From Asterella californica (Eukaryota; Streptophyta; Marchantiopsida; Marchantiales; Aytoniaceae): DNA of 64,000 nucleotides. Every line of letters begins with the position of its first letter. Within the stretch, counting starts at the first letter, position 1. The stretch spans positions 2,356,001 through 2,420,000 of the forward strand of contig JAYKYS010000014.1 of assembly GCA_036924285.1 (NCBI GenBank), given 5' to 3'. The notes under the pieces were generated by a model. It searched no databases and had not been told where the DNA came from. It worked only from the letters and a program-made list of their open reading frames with translations. Shown here piece after piece: positions 1-11,000 of this stretch. Position numbers and translations under genes: made by a program.

Positions 1-770
1 GTCGTCCCGAATTACTCACTCATTCGATTGACATGAAAATTGGGGGCAGTTGTAGCCCTTCTGACAATGAACGCGACCTCGAAGGTTTGAAGCAATTTTC
101 TCAAATCTACTGCGATTGACACCGAAAACCCCAAAATCAACAGAAGTGCTACAATTCTGACACAAATCGAACTTCAATCAGCCATAACTCCTTCTTTATT
201 GCTCGAAATCGATCAAAAATTTCACTGACAGCGACTGGCATGACGAGCTCTATCTCCCAGTGCTCTCAGATTTCGCAGTCTCCTCACCAAATGCTCGAAC
301 TCCTCTTAAGACCCCTACTACTAAGTTTAGCAGTACACAAAGACAAAATTGGACCAATGGGAGTTCATAGCTTCACTCCCCTGTCCTTTTGTGTCCCGAA
401 CCACATGGTGACTTAATTTCATACATAGGCTACCACGTCAAGCCCCCTAAAAGTGCCAACGTGGCCTCTAAACTACATGCGAAGACATGTAAAGTGACAC
501 ATAATCTCGAAAGGTAACCTAATCTCGCTAGGAAGCATGCATGGGTGACACGTAATTACAACCCATGAGCTTAACTCCATCTACATGGTAATCAACCTAC
601 TAAGACTCAAAATATATAACATCCTCCAGTGTCGACTTCTCTGAGGTCCTAACTTCACTCAGAGAGACTAACGCTTGATAGAGAGGTGAATTATTTACAA
701 TGTAAAATGATTCACATCACGACATCCACCCTCTCCAAACATGCACATCCTCCGGCATGTGCTTACCTCT
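1..770. other. Unassigned non-coding DNA
   Basis: I see no coding frame, RNA gene or clear repeat here. On the minus strand the eroded retroelement frame that ends near 771 is followed at once by a GTAAGC that looks like a splice donor, but nothing downstream supports an exon. This stretch may be the decayed continuation (RT region) of the neighbouring element. Confidence 0.4.
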
Positions 771-977
771 TCAGTCTTCTGTTTGTTCTTCATCATCGTC
801 ATTCTTCTTCGCCTCAGCCTCTTCAGTAGCCGGGGCGTCTTCATCTCTTGTCATTCTCTCCTTCAGTAACTCAGTAACCATCGGTAGCAAGGCACGAGGG
901 ACTGGAATCGGCTTCAAGTCCCAATGTACATGAGGAACAGTGAAGATAACCATCGGAGCTATCACACTAGGATCCAC
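771..977 (-). pseudogene. Pre-reverse-transcriptase segment of the same relic
   Basis: A 68-residue minus-strand frame with 'VPHVHWDLKPIPVPRALLP' followed by a leucine/lysine helix and an acidic tail. In related plant retroelements a similar proline-rich segment and helix directly precede the RT palm. Here the frame runs into an acidic low-complexity tail and stops, and no RT follows. The identification is from family resemblance by eye; it could be fortuitous. Confidence 0.4.
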
Positions 978-1797
978 ACAATCAGTCTCTCCAGCTGAGA
1001 AAGAAAATGTCTTACCATGGCTAACTATTATCTGCTCAAAAGCTCATTTCTCCACTTCAGTCAAGAAGCCATCCTCTCCTATCTGGAGTTGCTCGAGTGT
1101 CTCTTGAATAAACTTGTGTCCTATCTGTCTAAGATCTCCCAGTACAGGCTCAGTGGCCGCTAACTCCATCTGCTGTTGAGAATCAACAGGTAATTGGGTC
1201 GCCACAAGTTTCACCTTTCTTCGCTACTACAGCTTTGTATTTGGTGTGAATCTCTGCTTCTTCACGAGAGCCACACCAGCAGATTGCATCCTTCCATCCA
1301 CTCTCCAGTCTCGGATGAGGACGAGATTGTAAGCACGAGACAACCTCCTCATAGACTTTACGAGAGTGGATGAGGATCACCATCCTTCCTCCCATCTGGT
1401 CCATCAATCTATCTACATCATCCAGCCAACGAACAAAAGACTGTACACCTGCAAACTCTTCGTAAACACCAGAAATCATCTCACCTTCATTCAGAACTCC
1501 TGTACAGCGCAGATCTGCTGCATACTTCCATCCGCCTTCTACTCTTCTCAGTCAAATCCTCTACTCGCGTAAACTCGCTCCAATCATCAGAACTGAAAGT
1601 CATCAAACCAGATCTCCAACTATGTACAATATAGTTGTTCTCAGAATCTTGAGCAACCTCTTCGTCAGCCTCTTGTGATCCCACAGGCTGCTCAAGCGGA
1701 ATCATAGTAGCAGCAGATCCATCACTCTTGTTATCCCGTCCTACAAGAGTGGTTTCTGAAAACCCTTACTCCTACAGATAGGAGAATCTCTCAAAGT

Positions 1798-3105
1798 CTA
1801 TCTATTTCGTTCGTGGTTCGTACGAATGGTCAGAAACTGAACAGAACGTCTGTCATCTGGACTACGGATCCTAGCATAGTGAGATCCGTCATCCATCACC
1901 TTGGTCTCCATTCGAACTGCAGTGATATAAGGTTGACCAAGAATCACAGGATATGAAGCAGAAGACTGCACGAAGAAGTGCTGATCTACCTCCACATCAC
2001 CCAACTTCACTCTCACGTTAAGACAAGCGCCATATAACTCACCCTTCTAGTTGTTTGTAGCTCGTAGCACCCAACCATGGTTCAATTCGATAGGCTACTG
2101 TCCTCTCTCATACATCTATCGTGACATGATGTTGATCTTTGAACCGTGATCAACCAAAGCAGCAACAGGTTCAGACAGACTCCCAAGGCGAACTCGTGTA
2201 GCAGTCGTAGCACGAGCCCAGTGTCTCTTTCTGAAGTAGCTATCAGTAGCTGGACTCTCGTCGCCAGCTTCTTCATCATCAAACTCAGCAGTGTTGGTAT
2301 CAGCAACCAACGCTTCTTGCTGGTACTCTGTATCATCAGCCTCTTGAAAATGCACCTTGCCGAATTCTGCATCATTAACAGAAGCTCCTACTACATCTAT
2401 CATCTGACTTTCAACTTGCTCGGACATCACCTGTCTCTTCCGCTTGATGATGTCGATGATTAGTTCATGAAACTCCCTCTTCGCAATACCAAGAACCTCC
2501 CGAAGAGAAAACTCGATTCGCACGTCAAGTATTCTCTGCTCCAAGATGCTCTTGAGATCAGTTGAAGTCTCAATATCAGCTACCAACTTATAAGCCGGTC
2601 CCTTCTCTTTCTCTTGGGCAGTAAACCGTCTACCAGCAGTCGTTGACTCTTGCTGGGATCTCTGCACGTCCTCCATCGGACCTGGTGCTGGTGGGAGAGC
2701 TGCAGAAGTAGAAGGAATGTCTTCAGGAGGAGCCGCTCGTCTCCTCGTGACCCTCCGTCTATCTCCAGTCTCCTCTAGAACTCCAGTATCAAGTTCAGAG
2801 GTTTCTCGCCGCCTCTTCTCCTCCACAGAAGCATCCTGCCAGTGAATGTGTCTATCCACGTCCAAGAATGCTTTGATAGATGCAGCATCAACAGGATTTC
2901 CCCACCCAGTGAACCTACAGATAGTCTCTGCTCCTCTCTTCACTACTTCAGAAGGAACTTGAGTAGTATTCTTCTCAGTAGTCCTATCTAGCAACGTAGG
3001 ACTAGAAGAAACTTCAATGTGACCGGCATATACATCAGGATTTACCGGTGGTGTCATCAATGCATGTACAGTTGCAGCCGTGGTAATCTGAGATAGACTC
3101 CTCAT
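1798..3105 (-). pseudogene. Linker and aspartic protease-like remnant
   Basis: Two pieces (2116-3105 and 1798-2016) lie in the same minus-strand frame and are interrupted by in-frame stop(s) near 2113. The first is an acidic, low-complexity linker ending in an ALVDHGSKINIMS block (about 2113-2160), which matches the flap-strand context of a retroviral-type aspartic protease, with DHG in place of the catalytic DSG/DTG. The second contains VILGQPYITA, the hydrophobic ILG segment that follows in such proteases. The altered triad and the stops indicate an inactive protease. The family call rests on these two motifs only. Confidence 0.55.
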
Positions 3106-3448
3106 GCCTCCTCGTCCAAAACTGCGTGTTCAGCGGTTCTCCGGTAGAAGAAAGGTGCAGCCTACCGTTCTGGTAGCGAACCATACCATCTCGTAAAGCA
3201 GCCATAAGTTCTTGACAGTCTCCTCGGAAATGATCAGGACTGTCACACCAGATACATCTACGAACAGGAGCACCTCTTGGACGTGCAGCAGTAGACGCCG
3301 GTGGCTGCTCTTTCTGTAGGCCAGCTAGCTCCACCTTCAGTTCTCGCATTTGCCGAACTAAGTCTTCGATATGGTTCTGTTGTCCATGGTTCTCCGCAGG
3401 TCTTTGAACCGGTGCCCTTTGTGCAGGAACTGGCACAACTGGCATCAA
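3035..3448 (-). pseudogene. gag C-terminus with CCHC zinc knuckle
   Basis: A 137-residue frame with a coiled-coil-like Q/E/L-rich stretch (about residues 26-48) followed by the zinc knuckle CIWCDSPDHFRGDC (residues 65-78, + strand 3215-3256), a textbook C-x2-C-x4-H-x4-C nucleic-acid-binding knuckle of retroelement Gag. The downstream 'GRLHLSSTGEPLN' segment is typical of gag-protease linkers. The frame loses coherence after the word QFWTRR, and sense continues in another frame from about 3105, so a frameshift separates it from the protease part. No start codon context argues for translation; this is the internal part of a decayed polyprotein. Confidence 0.7.
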
Positions 3449-3620
3449 AGGAACTGCAGCCGGGACAACAACAATATTTTATTTACACACTTCTATGTTT
3501 TAGAAATGTATAAATTAAACATTTTACATATCCTCTTCGATACAAACGAAACATGTCACAAGACCTGCCGTTTCTCCTTTCCTGAAAAGTGTATTTTCTA
3601 TATTCTCTATTCTATCTCTT

Positions 3621-3713
3621 GTCCCTTCACGAACATCCAATAAAATTGGAATGATACAGAAAAGATTAGCATAGCCCCTGCGATACGCACAAATCGAGAA
3701 ATGGTTCAAATTT
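3621..3713 (+). pseudogene. U6: U6 spliceosomal snRNA pseudogene
   Basis: The stretch follows plant U6 from its 5' GTCCCTTC hairpin through ACATCC, the ACAGA-box region (GATACAGAAAAGATTAGC), GCCCCTGC and the 3' CAAATCGAGAAATGG block. U6 forms the catalytic core of the spliceosome with U2. Against the conserved ~102-nt molecule this copy has several substitutions (for example in the 5' stem and ACAGAGA to ACAGAAA) and lacks roughly 8-9 bases in the middle (GCGATACGCA where U6 has a longer GCGCAAGG...ACGCA segment, part of the U6 internal stem-loop region). There is no upstream USE element, no well placed TATA box and no T-run terminator, so it is a retropseudogene and not a working gene. Confidence 0.85.
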
Positions 3714-3785
3714 CTAAGTTTCTCTTGTTCAGCTTGATGAGGTATTTCCATCCATTTGCTATTCACTGCTTCGTGCTTCACTATT
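3714..3785 (+). repeat. Dispersed LINE-tail-like repeat, copy F (joined to U6 relic)
   Basis: About ten bases after the U6 end the sequence becomes a diverged copy of the repeat core GCTTGATGGG..CTTCCATCCGTTGGCTATTC..GCGTCG that occurs elsewhere in both orientations (7.3, 21.3, 34.6, 58.6 and 61.5 kb). Its direct continuation from U6 suggests a U6/retroposon-tail chimera. AT- and CT-rich sequence such as CTCTATT flanks both ends, but no clean target duplication survives. Confidence 0.55.
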
Positions 3786-6700
3786 TTCTCTATTTTCCCT
3801 TTGGACTACACTGCGAAGAAAAAAGAAGTAATCTCCAACTCGGCACCACACCCAATCCACGTCAAAATTTTCTCTCTTTATCTCTTCTCTCGTTTTCTTC
3901 CTTTTCAATGTTCCGCAATACAATATATATATATATTCCTCTTGACCGAACTTGGTTATATACATTCACTTACTTCTGAGCCCAAGTTAGCATACATGCT
4001 ACCTCTCTTTGTTAGGCCCCAAGCGTTCATATGTTTTTGTAGTGAAGATTTATCACCTTCTGAGGTTCGGTAATAAGAGTGCGCACATACCATTGACTAT
4101 ATATTGTGAGAACCAAAAGGTGACGACTGTATTCCAGAAAAAATACTTTAGATAAAAACTAGATTGACATGTTCTCCTAGTTAAATTTCTAAAGTATTTG
4201 GAGTAAAAGCTTATCAAAAATTTAAACCTTAAGTAAGTTTCGGAAATCAACAAAAACTGGTATGTGCTCCTGGGGCCTTACTCACTTTACACTTCCATGG
4301 GTTCAAAATTATGTAGAGGTTAGCTAAGTGTGTAGGCGAAGTTAATGTTTGCTCAAAAATCTACTTTACCCTGTTCCTCTATATATATATAAATATATAT
4401 TGGATAACTGGAACTCAGGCTAAGCAGCATAAATAAAGTTGAAAGGAGAAATGCAGATCATGCACAACCGTCCTAAAACTGCAATAAAGAATATTAAACT
4501 AAATTATATTTGCATCACTCGTTGAGACAATCTGAATTTCAAATGACCTCAGCAATAAAAATAGCCAAAAAGAAAGAGAAAAGAAGGGTTCAAAATGGCC
4601 TCAGCAAGAGACAAGAGATTCAGCAGAACTGCAGCGGGCCTTCACAACAGTCTTGGTGGCGACATGAACTTTGCCGGAAAGCTAACCTAATGTTCTACGT
4701 TTGCGGATAACTACCGTGAACGAATATAATGACGGTGATCATCCGCGAAGAACGGGAAACCCTGACAGCCAAGCTCCACAAGATCGACCACCCTTCGACG
4801 GGGAGGGAAGAACTACTCCATGATGGTTTGTTTCAGTCAGTTCCCGAAGCGCATGTGATCACTCTCTCACTTCTGCCGAGATCTGCGTCGTCTAGCATCA
4901 ACAGTGCAGAAGGCGAAGAAGGAGATACTGGAGCTGATCACTTGCTCCTGCTACCACCAATCGATGCCCGCCGGCCTGCCTGCATGCATGCAAGCATGAA
5001 TGAAGGAGGCGCCGATTCTTGGCCGAAAACTTGTGGCGTAAAGTCATGTGGTCAGTTCCTTCGCCGGACATCATCGTCTTACTCACCCCGACGTCACGGC
5101 CCTTGACGTGCAATGTTGCAGTACTCATGAGAACTACCGAGAACGGGCCTGAAATGGATGCGAGTGCGCAACGTGGAGAGATAAAGTTGAGTTCTGAGAA
5201 AGTACATCTATTATTAGTCCGCAGTCGTTTTGAAATGGATCACTTTTCTGATGTCTGCTGGTTGAAGCTTCTGATGCTCGACACCTACGACTGGCTCTGG
5301 AATATCAAGCGGTCGAGGTATGCTCATGGCCCGTACACAACCAGCCGAGAATCGATGAGTTCAGTAGTCGCCAGAACATCATGGCCAAAGGGAAGTTTTG
5401 AGTTTTCCTGTATATGTTGACGTTTTCTTTCATTGGTTAGATCCTCAGGTTCTGAAGTTATTCAAGATCCAGAATTTGAGGTCGAGCTTTGAGGAATAGA
5501 ATGGAGGGAGGTTGACTGCTGTAATGTGCTGCCGTGTAATATGTTGTATGTACCACGAAAAGCGATTATGAAAATCTGTGCCGTGACTCTGCTCTGCTGT
5601 AATGTTCTTGTCTGAGTCAGTGTTTTCGAATCTCAAGTGGACCAGAAGTTGTTTTATTGCTGATTGTGATGCTCGAGCAAATGAGTTAGGGATCTTTGAC
5701 AGTGTGTTTCTATCACGTTAACACCTACAAGCTGTGTTTTCGAATCTCAAGTCGACGGGGAATTGTTTTGTTGCTCTCCTTTCGTATTAGGAGACGGTGC
5801 GATGGTTTGTGACCATAGATTAAACTGAACACTTGGGAGTGAATCACCTTCGTCGCAGAGAATCTCTTTATCCTGTCCTCTTCTGGTCACAGGAAAATGG
5901 GATGGAAGAAGAACTCGACATCCGAATAAAACCTCCTCTTCTTTGTTGAATGTAATGAGTATATAGTGCTCGTTCGTATATGCGTCGCAGGCACTGGAGG
6001 AAAATGAACGTGTATATTGTTATTTATTCTATCCAGGAGATCAGGAAGTCGTTTCAAGTGTCTCTCTGCTCTCGCTGTGGACTTCATCATTTTTCCACAT
6101 TCTGGCTGCGGCTATCATACACACATGCTACTGAGACAGTGGAAGGCTACTGCTGGAACAACATGCAGAGTGATAAGTCTGACAAGCAAGAGAAGTGTGT
6201 GCAGCTGACTGAGCTCCACGAGAAGTCTCTCCAGGTAACATTGATACCGACAACTACAACAACCAGTCTCGTTTCTAGAAGTTCGAGAAAACTCAATTCT
6301 GATAATCGGAACGTAAGAATATTTGCACACTACATACTTGTTGGATTTTCTTCTTACAGACTCTCCTAAAGAAAAGTAAACGCTAGCGGCAATCACTTTC
6401 CTTTTCCATTTTCACTTCAAACGGTGTTCAATCATGCAACGCAATCCTCTCAGTCAATCAATGCGAGAATGCGGATAGGGAGTTCGACAAGGATAGATAT
6501 ATAAGAAAGGATCGGCAATCAGGTAAGGGCTGTAAGGCATATCTTCGGGCAAACTGGGACGTATTTGCTGGATCGGCTTTTCAACGACCACTTTACTCTG
6601 CATTTAAGTCTCTTAGTAGATACAGTTGATCTTCAGAGACCTGCCGTGAAGCAGCACGGTTTCCATGGAACTTCAATCAGATGGCATCTACACTTAGTCT

Positions 6701-7250
6701 TATCATCATTTCAATCAAGAGTCCAAGTGCTAGTGAATAAACGGAATAGTGTTTGAACCTGCAAAATGTAACTCCCACTGAAGGAACTTCTCAGACGAAC
6801 GGACTTGCGAGCCGCTTCGGTTGGGAAGGTTTAGAAAAGTTACGGCCTTCACTGTGGATCTATAGCTCACCAGAACTCCAGTAAGTTTGCAAGAGTCCCA
6901 GTGAAAAGGACGATTATATCCTTTTATCACTCGGTTTCTACCTTCGGGAAAAGGGGTTCTTGCCTCATCTACCGTAGAGCTTCAGTTGGCGTAGGCTACG
7001 CGGCCAGGTGGGGGTCACCATCTGAAGAATGTAACCGGGAGAACCAGGAATCCCTGCAGACCTGGCAGTTGCCAACCCTTCTAGGAACTCACACTACGAA
7101 GAAAAGCACTAAGCAAGATAAACTGCATGAGACATCAACAGGAGGACGAGCACGAGGAAGGGAGGCGGAATCCGATCAGTTGCCTGTCCCTCTGGACACT
7201 TTTCATACCCCTTCACTGCACTTCTGCTTCCTTCCTCAGAGCATGTTTTG
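3786..7250. other. Unassigned region; short ORFs and an AT microsatellite
   Basis: No protein family is recognisable. There is an AT-rich microsatellite at 4378-4402. From about 4.5 to 7.2 kb base composition is higher in GC and there are open frames of 60-133 codons on both strands (for example 5019-5420 and 5980-6369, plus). Splice-like signals occur, such as CTCCAG|GTAACA near 6235 and a pyrimidine-rich CCAG near 6042. A poorly conserved multi-exon host gene or a non-coding transcript cannot be excluded, but no consistent exon chain could be built. Confidence 0.3.
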
Positions 7251-7261
7251 TCAATGGAAAC

Positions 7262-7312
7262 ACGCGACGCAATGAACAGCCAACGGATGGAAAGACCCCA
7301 TCAAGCCTTTTG
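7262..7312 (-). repeat. Dispersed LINE-tail-like repeat, copy E
   Basis: On the minus strand this reads GGCTTGATGGGGTCTTTCC followed by ATCCGTTGGCTGTTC and GCGTCGC, nearly identical to the cores at 34.6 kb (minus) and 61.5 kb (plus). Similarity ends just after GCGTCGC, as in the other copies, which marks the shared 3' terminus. Confidence 0.7.
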
Positions 7313-8539
7313 TCGATGTGGAGGAGCATGTAGTGGCTGCACAACATAAACTTGAGGATCGAGCGCTAACGCCAAGTTGACAAATTTGGTGGTCAACATT
7401 TTCAAGCGTTACCTTGCTAGGCGGGAGGTGGAGCACTCAGCCCTTCTGTTCCAAGAGACAGACCAAGTGACAGCGCATTCAAAGGTATTTCAGGGTTATG
7501 CATTCGTTTCGATTGCGGTTGAGTAGAAAATACGGATATTTCACTCTGCAAACACGCGGTGAGTAAAGCACAGGAGCTCCCCTAAACCCCATGAGTATGT
7601 AGTGTTTGCTTCAACCCTTCAAAGAATAAATGTTTTCTGTACATGTTCTTAGGGGATACTTTATTTCTGTTTGAATTTAATCTGCTTTTATCATCTCACA
7701 TACTAGTGCATCAGTGCAACTTCCAGTTACAAACTGTTGATTTAGATATTAAAGTCACCGTCATTATTTATCAGTTTAAAGGCATTAGAAAGTAAATGGA
7801 AGGACAGGAAAATTATTTATTTCTTCTTTTATAAAGTTATTTTGGTTGATAACAAAGGACCATGGACAAATAGAATACTATAAACGGAGAAAGAACATTT
7901 GTAATGCTTTGAAAATCCTAGTTAGGCAAATGCATAACACAAGGAGAAAAAGCAAGAATGAAATCTGTAGATTGATGGGATCATGCGACCTCTTGGCAGT
8001 AAGTTATTCCGGTTCGATGAGATTAATATTGTTCTCTTGGACATTGAGTCATTATCGATGAGATTAATATTGTTCTCTTGGACATTGAGTCATTATCGAT
8101 CGAAATTCACCTTTACCTGAACCTACCTTCTGGAATGCAACATGTACATGGCCTTCATGTGACATTTACGTTGCATTCCGGAGCCATATTCATTACCATT
8201 ATCGTAAAGTCAATTCTTTTCATCATTATCCACAATGGGTAATCGTATATTTGTTATATTCTTAGTATATTTGTTATACAAAAAGAATAGATAACGATTT
8301 ATACAAGCTTTAGAATAACCTCCCGTTTGTCCACACATGATCTTAGATTTCCATATCGTAAAGCTCTATAAGGATTTTGGAGGGACTCTTTTGAGTACTT
8401 TTAAGCACTCCATATTTGAGAAACCGGAGCTATCCAGTGTTGGTCTTACGTTTCTCGTGGAGCATGGAGCATCTTCGAGCTCCGTGTTACAGAAAGCTCG
8501 TTAAATCGTCTGTCTGCGGAAATCTGGACTCTCCTCAGC
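7313..8539. other. Unassigned AT-rich DNA with a perfect 41-bp duplication
   Basis: No gene is visible. The only structure is a head-to-tail duplication at 8015-8096: a 41-base unit beginning CGATGAGATTAATATTG is present twice without a mismatch, followed by a third CGAT. The identity implies a recent replication-slippage or repair event. Confidence 0.6.
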
Positions 8540-9073
8540 TCACACTTCGTCAAGAGACTTCCCGATTCCCCAGAAGCGACCACTCCTAGAGCCGGTTCTC
8601 AAGGACTTCCCGTTCGGTTGGGTTCTGACGTCTGGAGGCTTTGGTGCATTGAGAGCCTTTACGGTTACTCTTATCAGAGGGACTATGATAACCTGAACCA
8701 GAATTCTTGGGACAGTTGATAAGAGAACACTCAAAAGCACAGGAGCTAGAAGCCATCGATTGCACTCTAGAGGAACAAGAAATCCAGAGTTTCCGGTCAC
8801 GTTCTCAACGATACCTCGGTCTGCAAATGTGCAGACTGTGATTGCCCAGCCATCTGTCCGTCCATCCCATCTCCTCCTCCTTGTTGCTGCGAGCTGCAGG
8901 TGCCTACTGATACCGCGACCACAAGTGCTGCTCTTGATGCCTAGTTCGTGTGCATGTGTGTGAGTGGTGGGGTCTATTGCACGATGTCTCTCAGTCAGTA
9001 GAGGTTCCTGCATCAGATGGGAGCTCAGAGCCTCGGACTCCTCTGTCTGACTGACTCTGACGTCTAGTACCAC
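8540..9073 (-). CDS. Open frame of 177 codons, function unknown (doubtful)
   Basis: One of the longer uninterrupted frames outside the mobile elements. The conceptual protein has an N-terminal half rich in His, Arg and Ser, then a hydrophobic stretch at about residues 107-138 (WLLAPVLLSVLL...VQVIIVPLI) that could be one or two membrane segments, and a basic C-terminus. I recognise no domain. It lies in a GC-richer island, which alone lengthens chance frames. No promoter or splice evidence decides for it, and the opposite strand also has open stretches. It may be an exon, part of an RNA gene or a chance ORF. Confidence 0.2.
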   Translation of the reverse strand: MVLDVRVSQTEESEALSSHLMQEPLLTERHRAIDPTTHTHAHELGIKSSTCGRGISRHLQLAATRRRRWDGRTDGWAITVCTFADRGIVENVTGNSGFLVPLECNRWLLAPVLLSVLLSTVPRILVQVIIVPLIRVTVKALNAPKPPDVRTQPNGKSLRTGSRSGRFWGIGKSLDEV

Positions 9074-9124
9074 GGTGCTACACTGGACTCTACGAGTCCC
9101 AGATTCTCACTCATACCGTGGTAC
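9067..9124. repeat. Nested inverted repeats
   Basis: The outer arms GTACCACGGT (9067-9076) and ACCGTGGTAC (9115-9124) are perfect inverted repeats. Inside lies a second perfect hairpin, GGACTC-TAC-GAGTCC (9085-9099). The arrangement could extrude as a branched cruciform or fold in RNA. No target duplication or transposon body is recognisable. Confidence 0.7.
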
Positions 9125-9577
9125 GTATTACAGTACTTTGTGTTGGGCCATAAGCCGATTCCTGAACATTGCAGTTTGACGGGAAGGTTGACTTCAGCTG
9201 ACGGTTTCTTCATATTTGATGCTATCTAGCCGTCACTCAACAACACCTTGGTAGAATTTTCTCATGAAGATCTCCAGCTGTGAATTACCCTTTCAAACCT
9301 ATTGCATGGTCGAGAAATGCTTGAGGATCCGATGAGAAATGTGAAAAGTTAATTAGAATAGAGTGCAGTGTTACACCATGCCTTAATAGCTACTCACATT
9401 CGTTCTGAGACTCCCAGAGTCATCTCCTCGATTCCCCTCCACATCCCCTTCTGTAGAGTTCATGAGAATGGTTTGTATGACATCTAAGATCATGGTGTGC
9501 TATGAACCACACTGGGCAAGAGAGGTTTCACTTTATCTAACAAGGACACCAGACATGGTCAAGGATGTTAACTTGAA

Positions 9578-10045
9578 CTTTTCTTAGACAAGTAACCTTG
9601 TAAGAATCGGATTAAAATAAATATATAAATATATAAATATATATAAATATAAATATATATATAGAAAGAAAGAAAGATATATAACATGCTGGGACCATGT
9701 TTAAGGTTAGAAAGGAAAGAACAAGTATTCGTTTATCAGATCTTTCCCAGAAAGAAAAGAATACCCTGCAGGTTGATCGAGAAATGAATAAATTAACAAA
9801 GAATATCAACATGGTGACCAGGCCTTTCTCAGAAAGAGAAGGATATTCAACCAGTTGATCAAGTCTTAGAGTATTAAATTGACTTTTCTTAGAAGAATAA
9901 CCCGGCAAGAGTCGGATCAAAGTTTCTCGGACCAGGTTTAAGGTTTCTAGTATATACTAGAAAGGAAAGAATACTCGTGATCAAGTCCTTTCTAGAAAGG
10001 AAAGAATACCAACCAGTTGATCGAGAAATGAACAACTTAAAATAA
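9578..10045 (+). repeat. Diverged direct repeat around an AT/GAAA microsatellite
   Basis: Two diverged copies share the same order of words: ACTTTTCTTAGA, CAAGAGTCGGATCAAA (or its variant), ACCAGGTTTAAGG, AGAAAGGAAAGAA, and GTTGATCGAGAAATGAA. The first copy starts at 9578 and is expanded by an (AT)n/(GAAA)n microsatellite at 9615-9681. The second starts at about 9880 and ends near 10045. No coding content. Confidence 0.6.
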
Positions 10046-10639
10046 TTACCGATATTTAGACAATTGAAATGAAATCATAACCAGTTGAGATAAAGAAAAA
10101 CCCAACTTTGTTAAATTGTTCTTCTAATTATATGGTCTTCTAATGCATATAAATATGTTATTTGATTAACCCCTTGGACATTTTAACAATAACATTCAAC
10201 CGGACTAGGTGTCCAGTTTTCTTTGCCTGGTTCACCGGACCAAACAATCTTGAGTCGAACTGGAGAGAATAATTACAGAAAAACAGAATTCTAAACTCTG
10301 AAGTCTAAGGCATTTTGCAGTTTTCACAGTTAAAATTTAATTATAATAATTCCAGAACTATTGTATGATTATCCTAATTAGTGGACAATATCTTTATGAA
10401 CCATACAACATAAGATACTCAGCTGTCCCCATAGCAAGATTATCCTGTCTAGCTATCATCTTCCATATTAATCCAGATGTAGGACTATCTCCATGCATAC
10501 TGTTGGAAATATTTTTCTCGCCCCACAAATTTGCATCATGCCCCATATTATCTATGCATATACTATGGTAGCTAAAGTTGAAACTTACGTAATTGCTATC
10601 GTGATACCTCGTTTCTACTCTTACATGGTTAGTCTTAGC
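10046..10639. other. Unassigned AT-rich DNA
   Basis: No gene or clear repeat seen; only short chance frames. Confidence 0.4.
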
Positions 10640-11000
10640 TAGCAGTAGGTTCATGTATAGCACAAGCCAAGGGGGGAGTGCCTTTTCAGTTTTAACCACT
10701 CCCCGAGGTGGAACCGAAAGGAGAGGACTGAGAAGCCTCTATCACTCCGTGGCTTGCTCAGCGTAAAGGGAAAAAAATTGCAAAAATGAAAGAAGTTTTC
10801 ATATGATCTAATGGTCTAGATGTTTTCCAGAAGATAATATTCCGATATTGTGGTTTATGAAATTAATACATATAGATTATGGTTTATCAAATCTAATCAT
10901 GGTTTATCAAATGATCTTCTGAGAAAGATACTGTATAGTACATAAGCTACTTCCAAAATACAAAAGAGACGAGACTTTATATTTCAAGAATCCTTTACGT
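10640..11000 (+). repeat. Dispersed repeat family 2, copy 1
   Basis: About 350 bases that align collinearly, with many substitutions, to 59590-59945. Shared words in order: TATAGCA, a GGGAGTG...CCACT hairpin, CGAGGTGGAAC(C/T)GAA, GAGAAG, several GGTTTATCAA/GATTTATCAA motifs, CCA(A/G)AATACAAA and TTTC(A/C)AGAATC...TA-CG. The hairpin here is GGGGAGTG (10673-10680) with CACTCCCC (10697-10704). No ORF; probably a non-autonomous element or an old solo LTR. Confidence 0.6.

Larger units (their letters stand above)
771..3448 (-). mobile_element. Relic of a Ty3/gypsy-type retroelement (gag to protease)
   Basis: Read on the minus strand, successive broken frames give a gag C-terminus with a CCHC zinc knuckle, an aspartic-protease-like block, acidic linker sequence and a short frame (771-977) whose proline-rich 'IPVP..LLP' segment resembles the lead-in to reverse transcriptase. 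The order gag, PR, pre-RT is that of an LTR retrotransposon. No RT core, integrase or LTR was found on either side, so this is a 5' fragment with at least two frame changes and in-frame stops. The integrase relic at 42.8 kb is of a similar type but need not belong to the same insertion. Confidence 0.7.

Noticed and set aside
3621..3713. Functional U6 snRNA gene
   Set aside because: Internal deletion of 8-9 bases, altered ACAGAGA box, no USE/TATA promoter and no T-run terminator.
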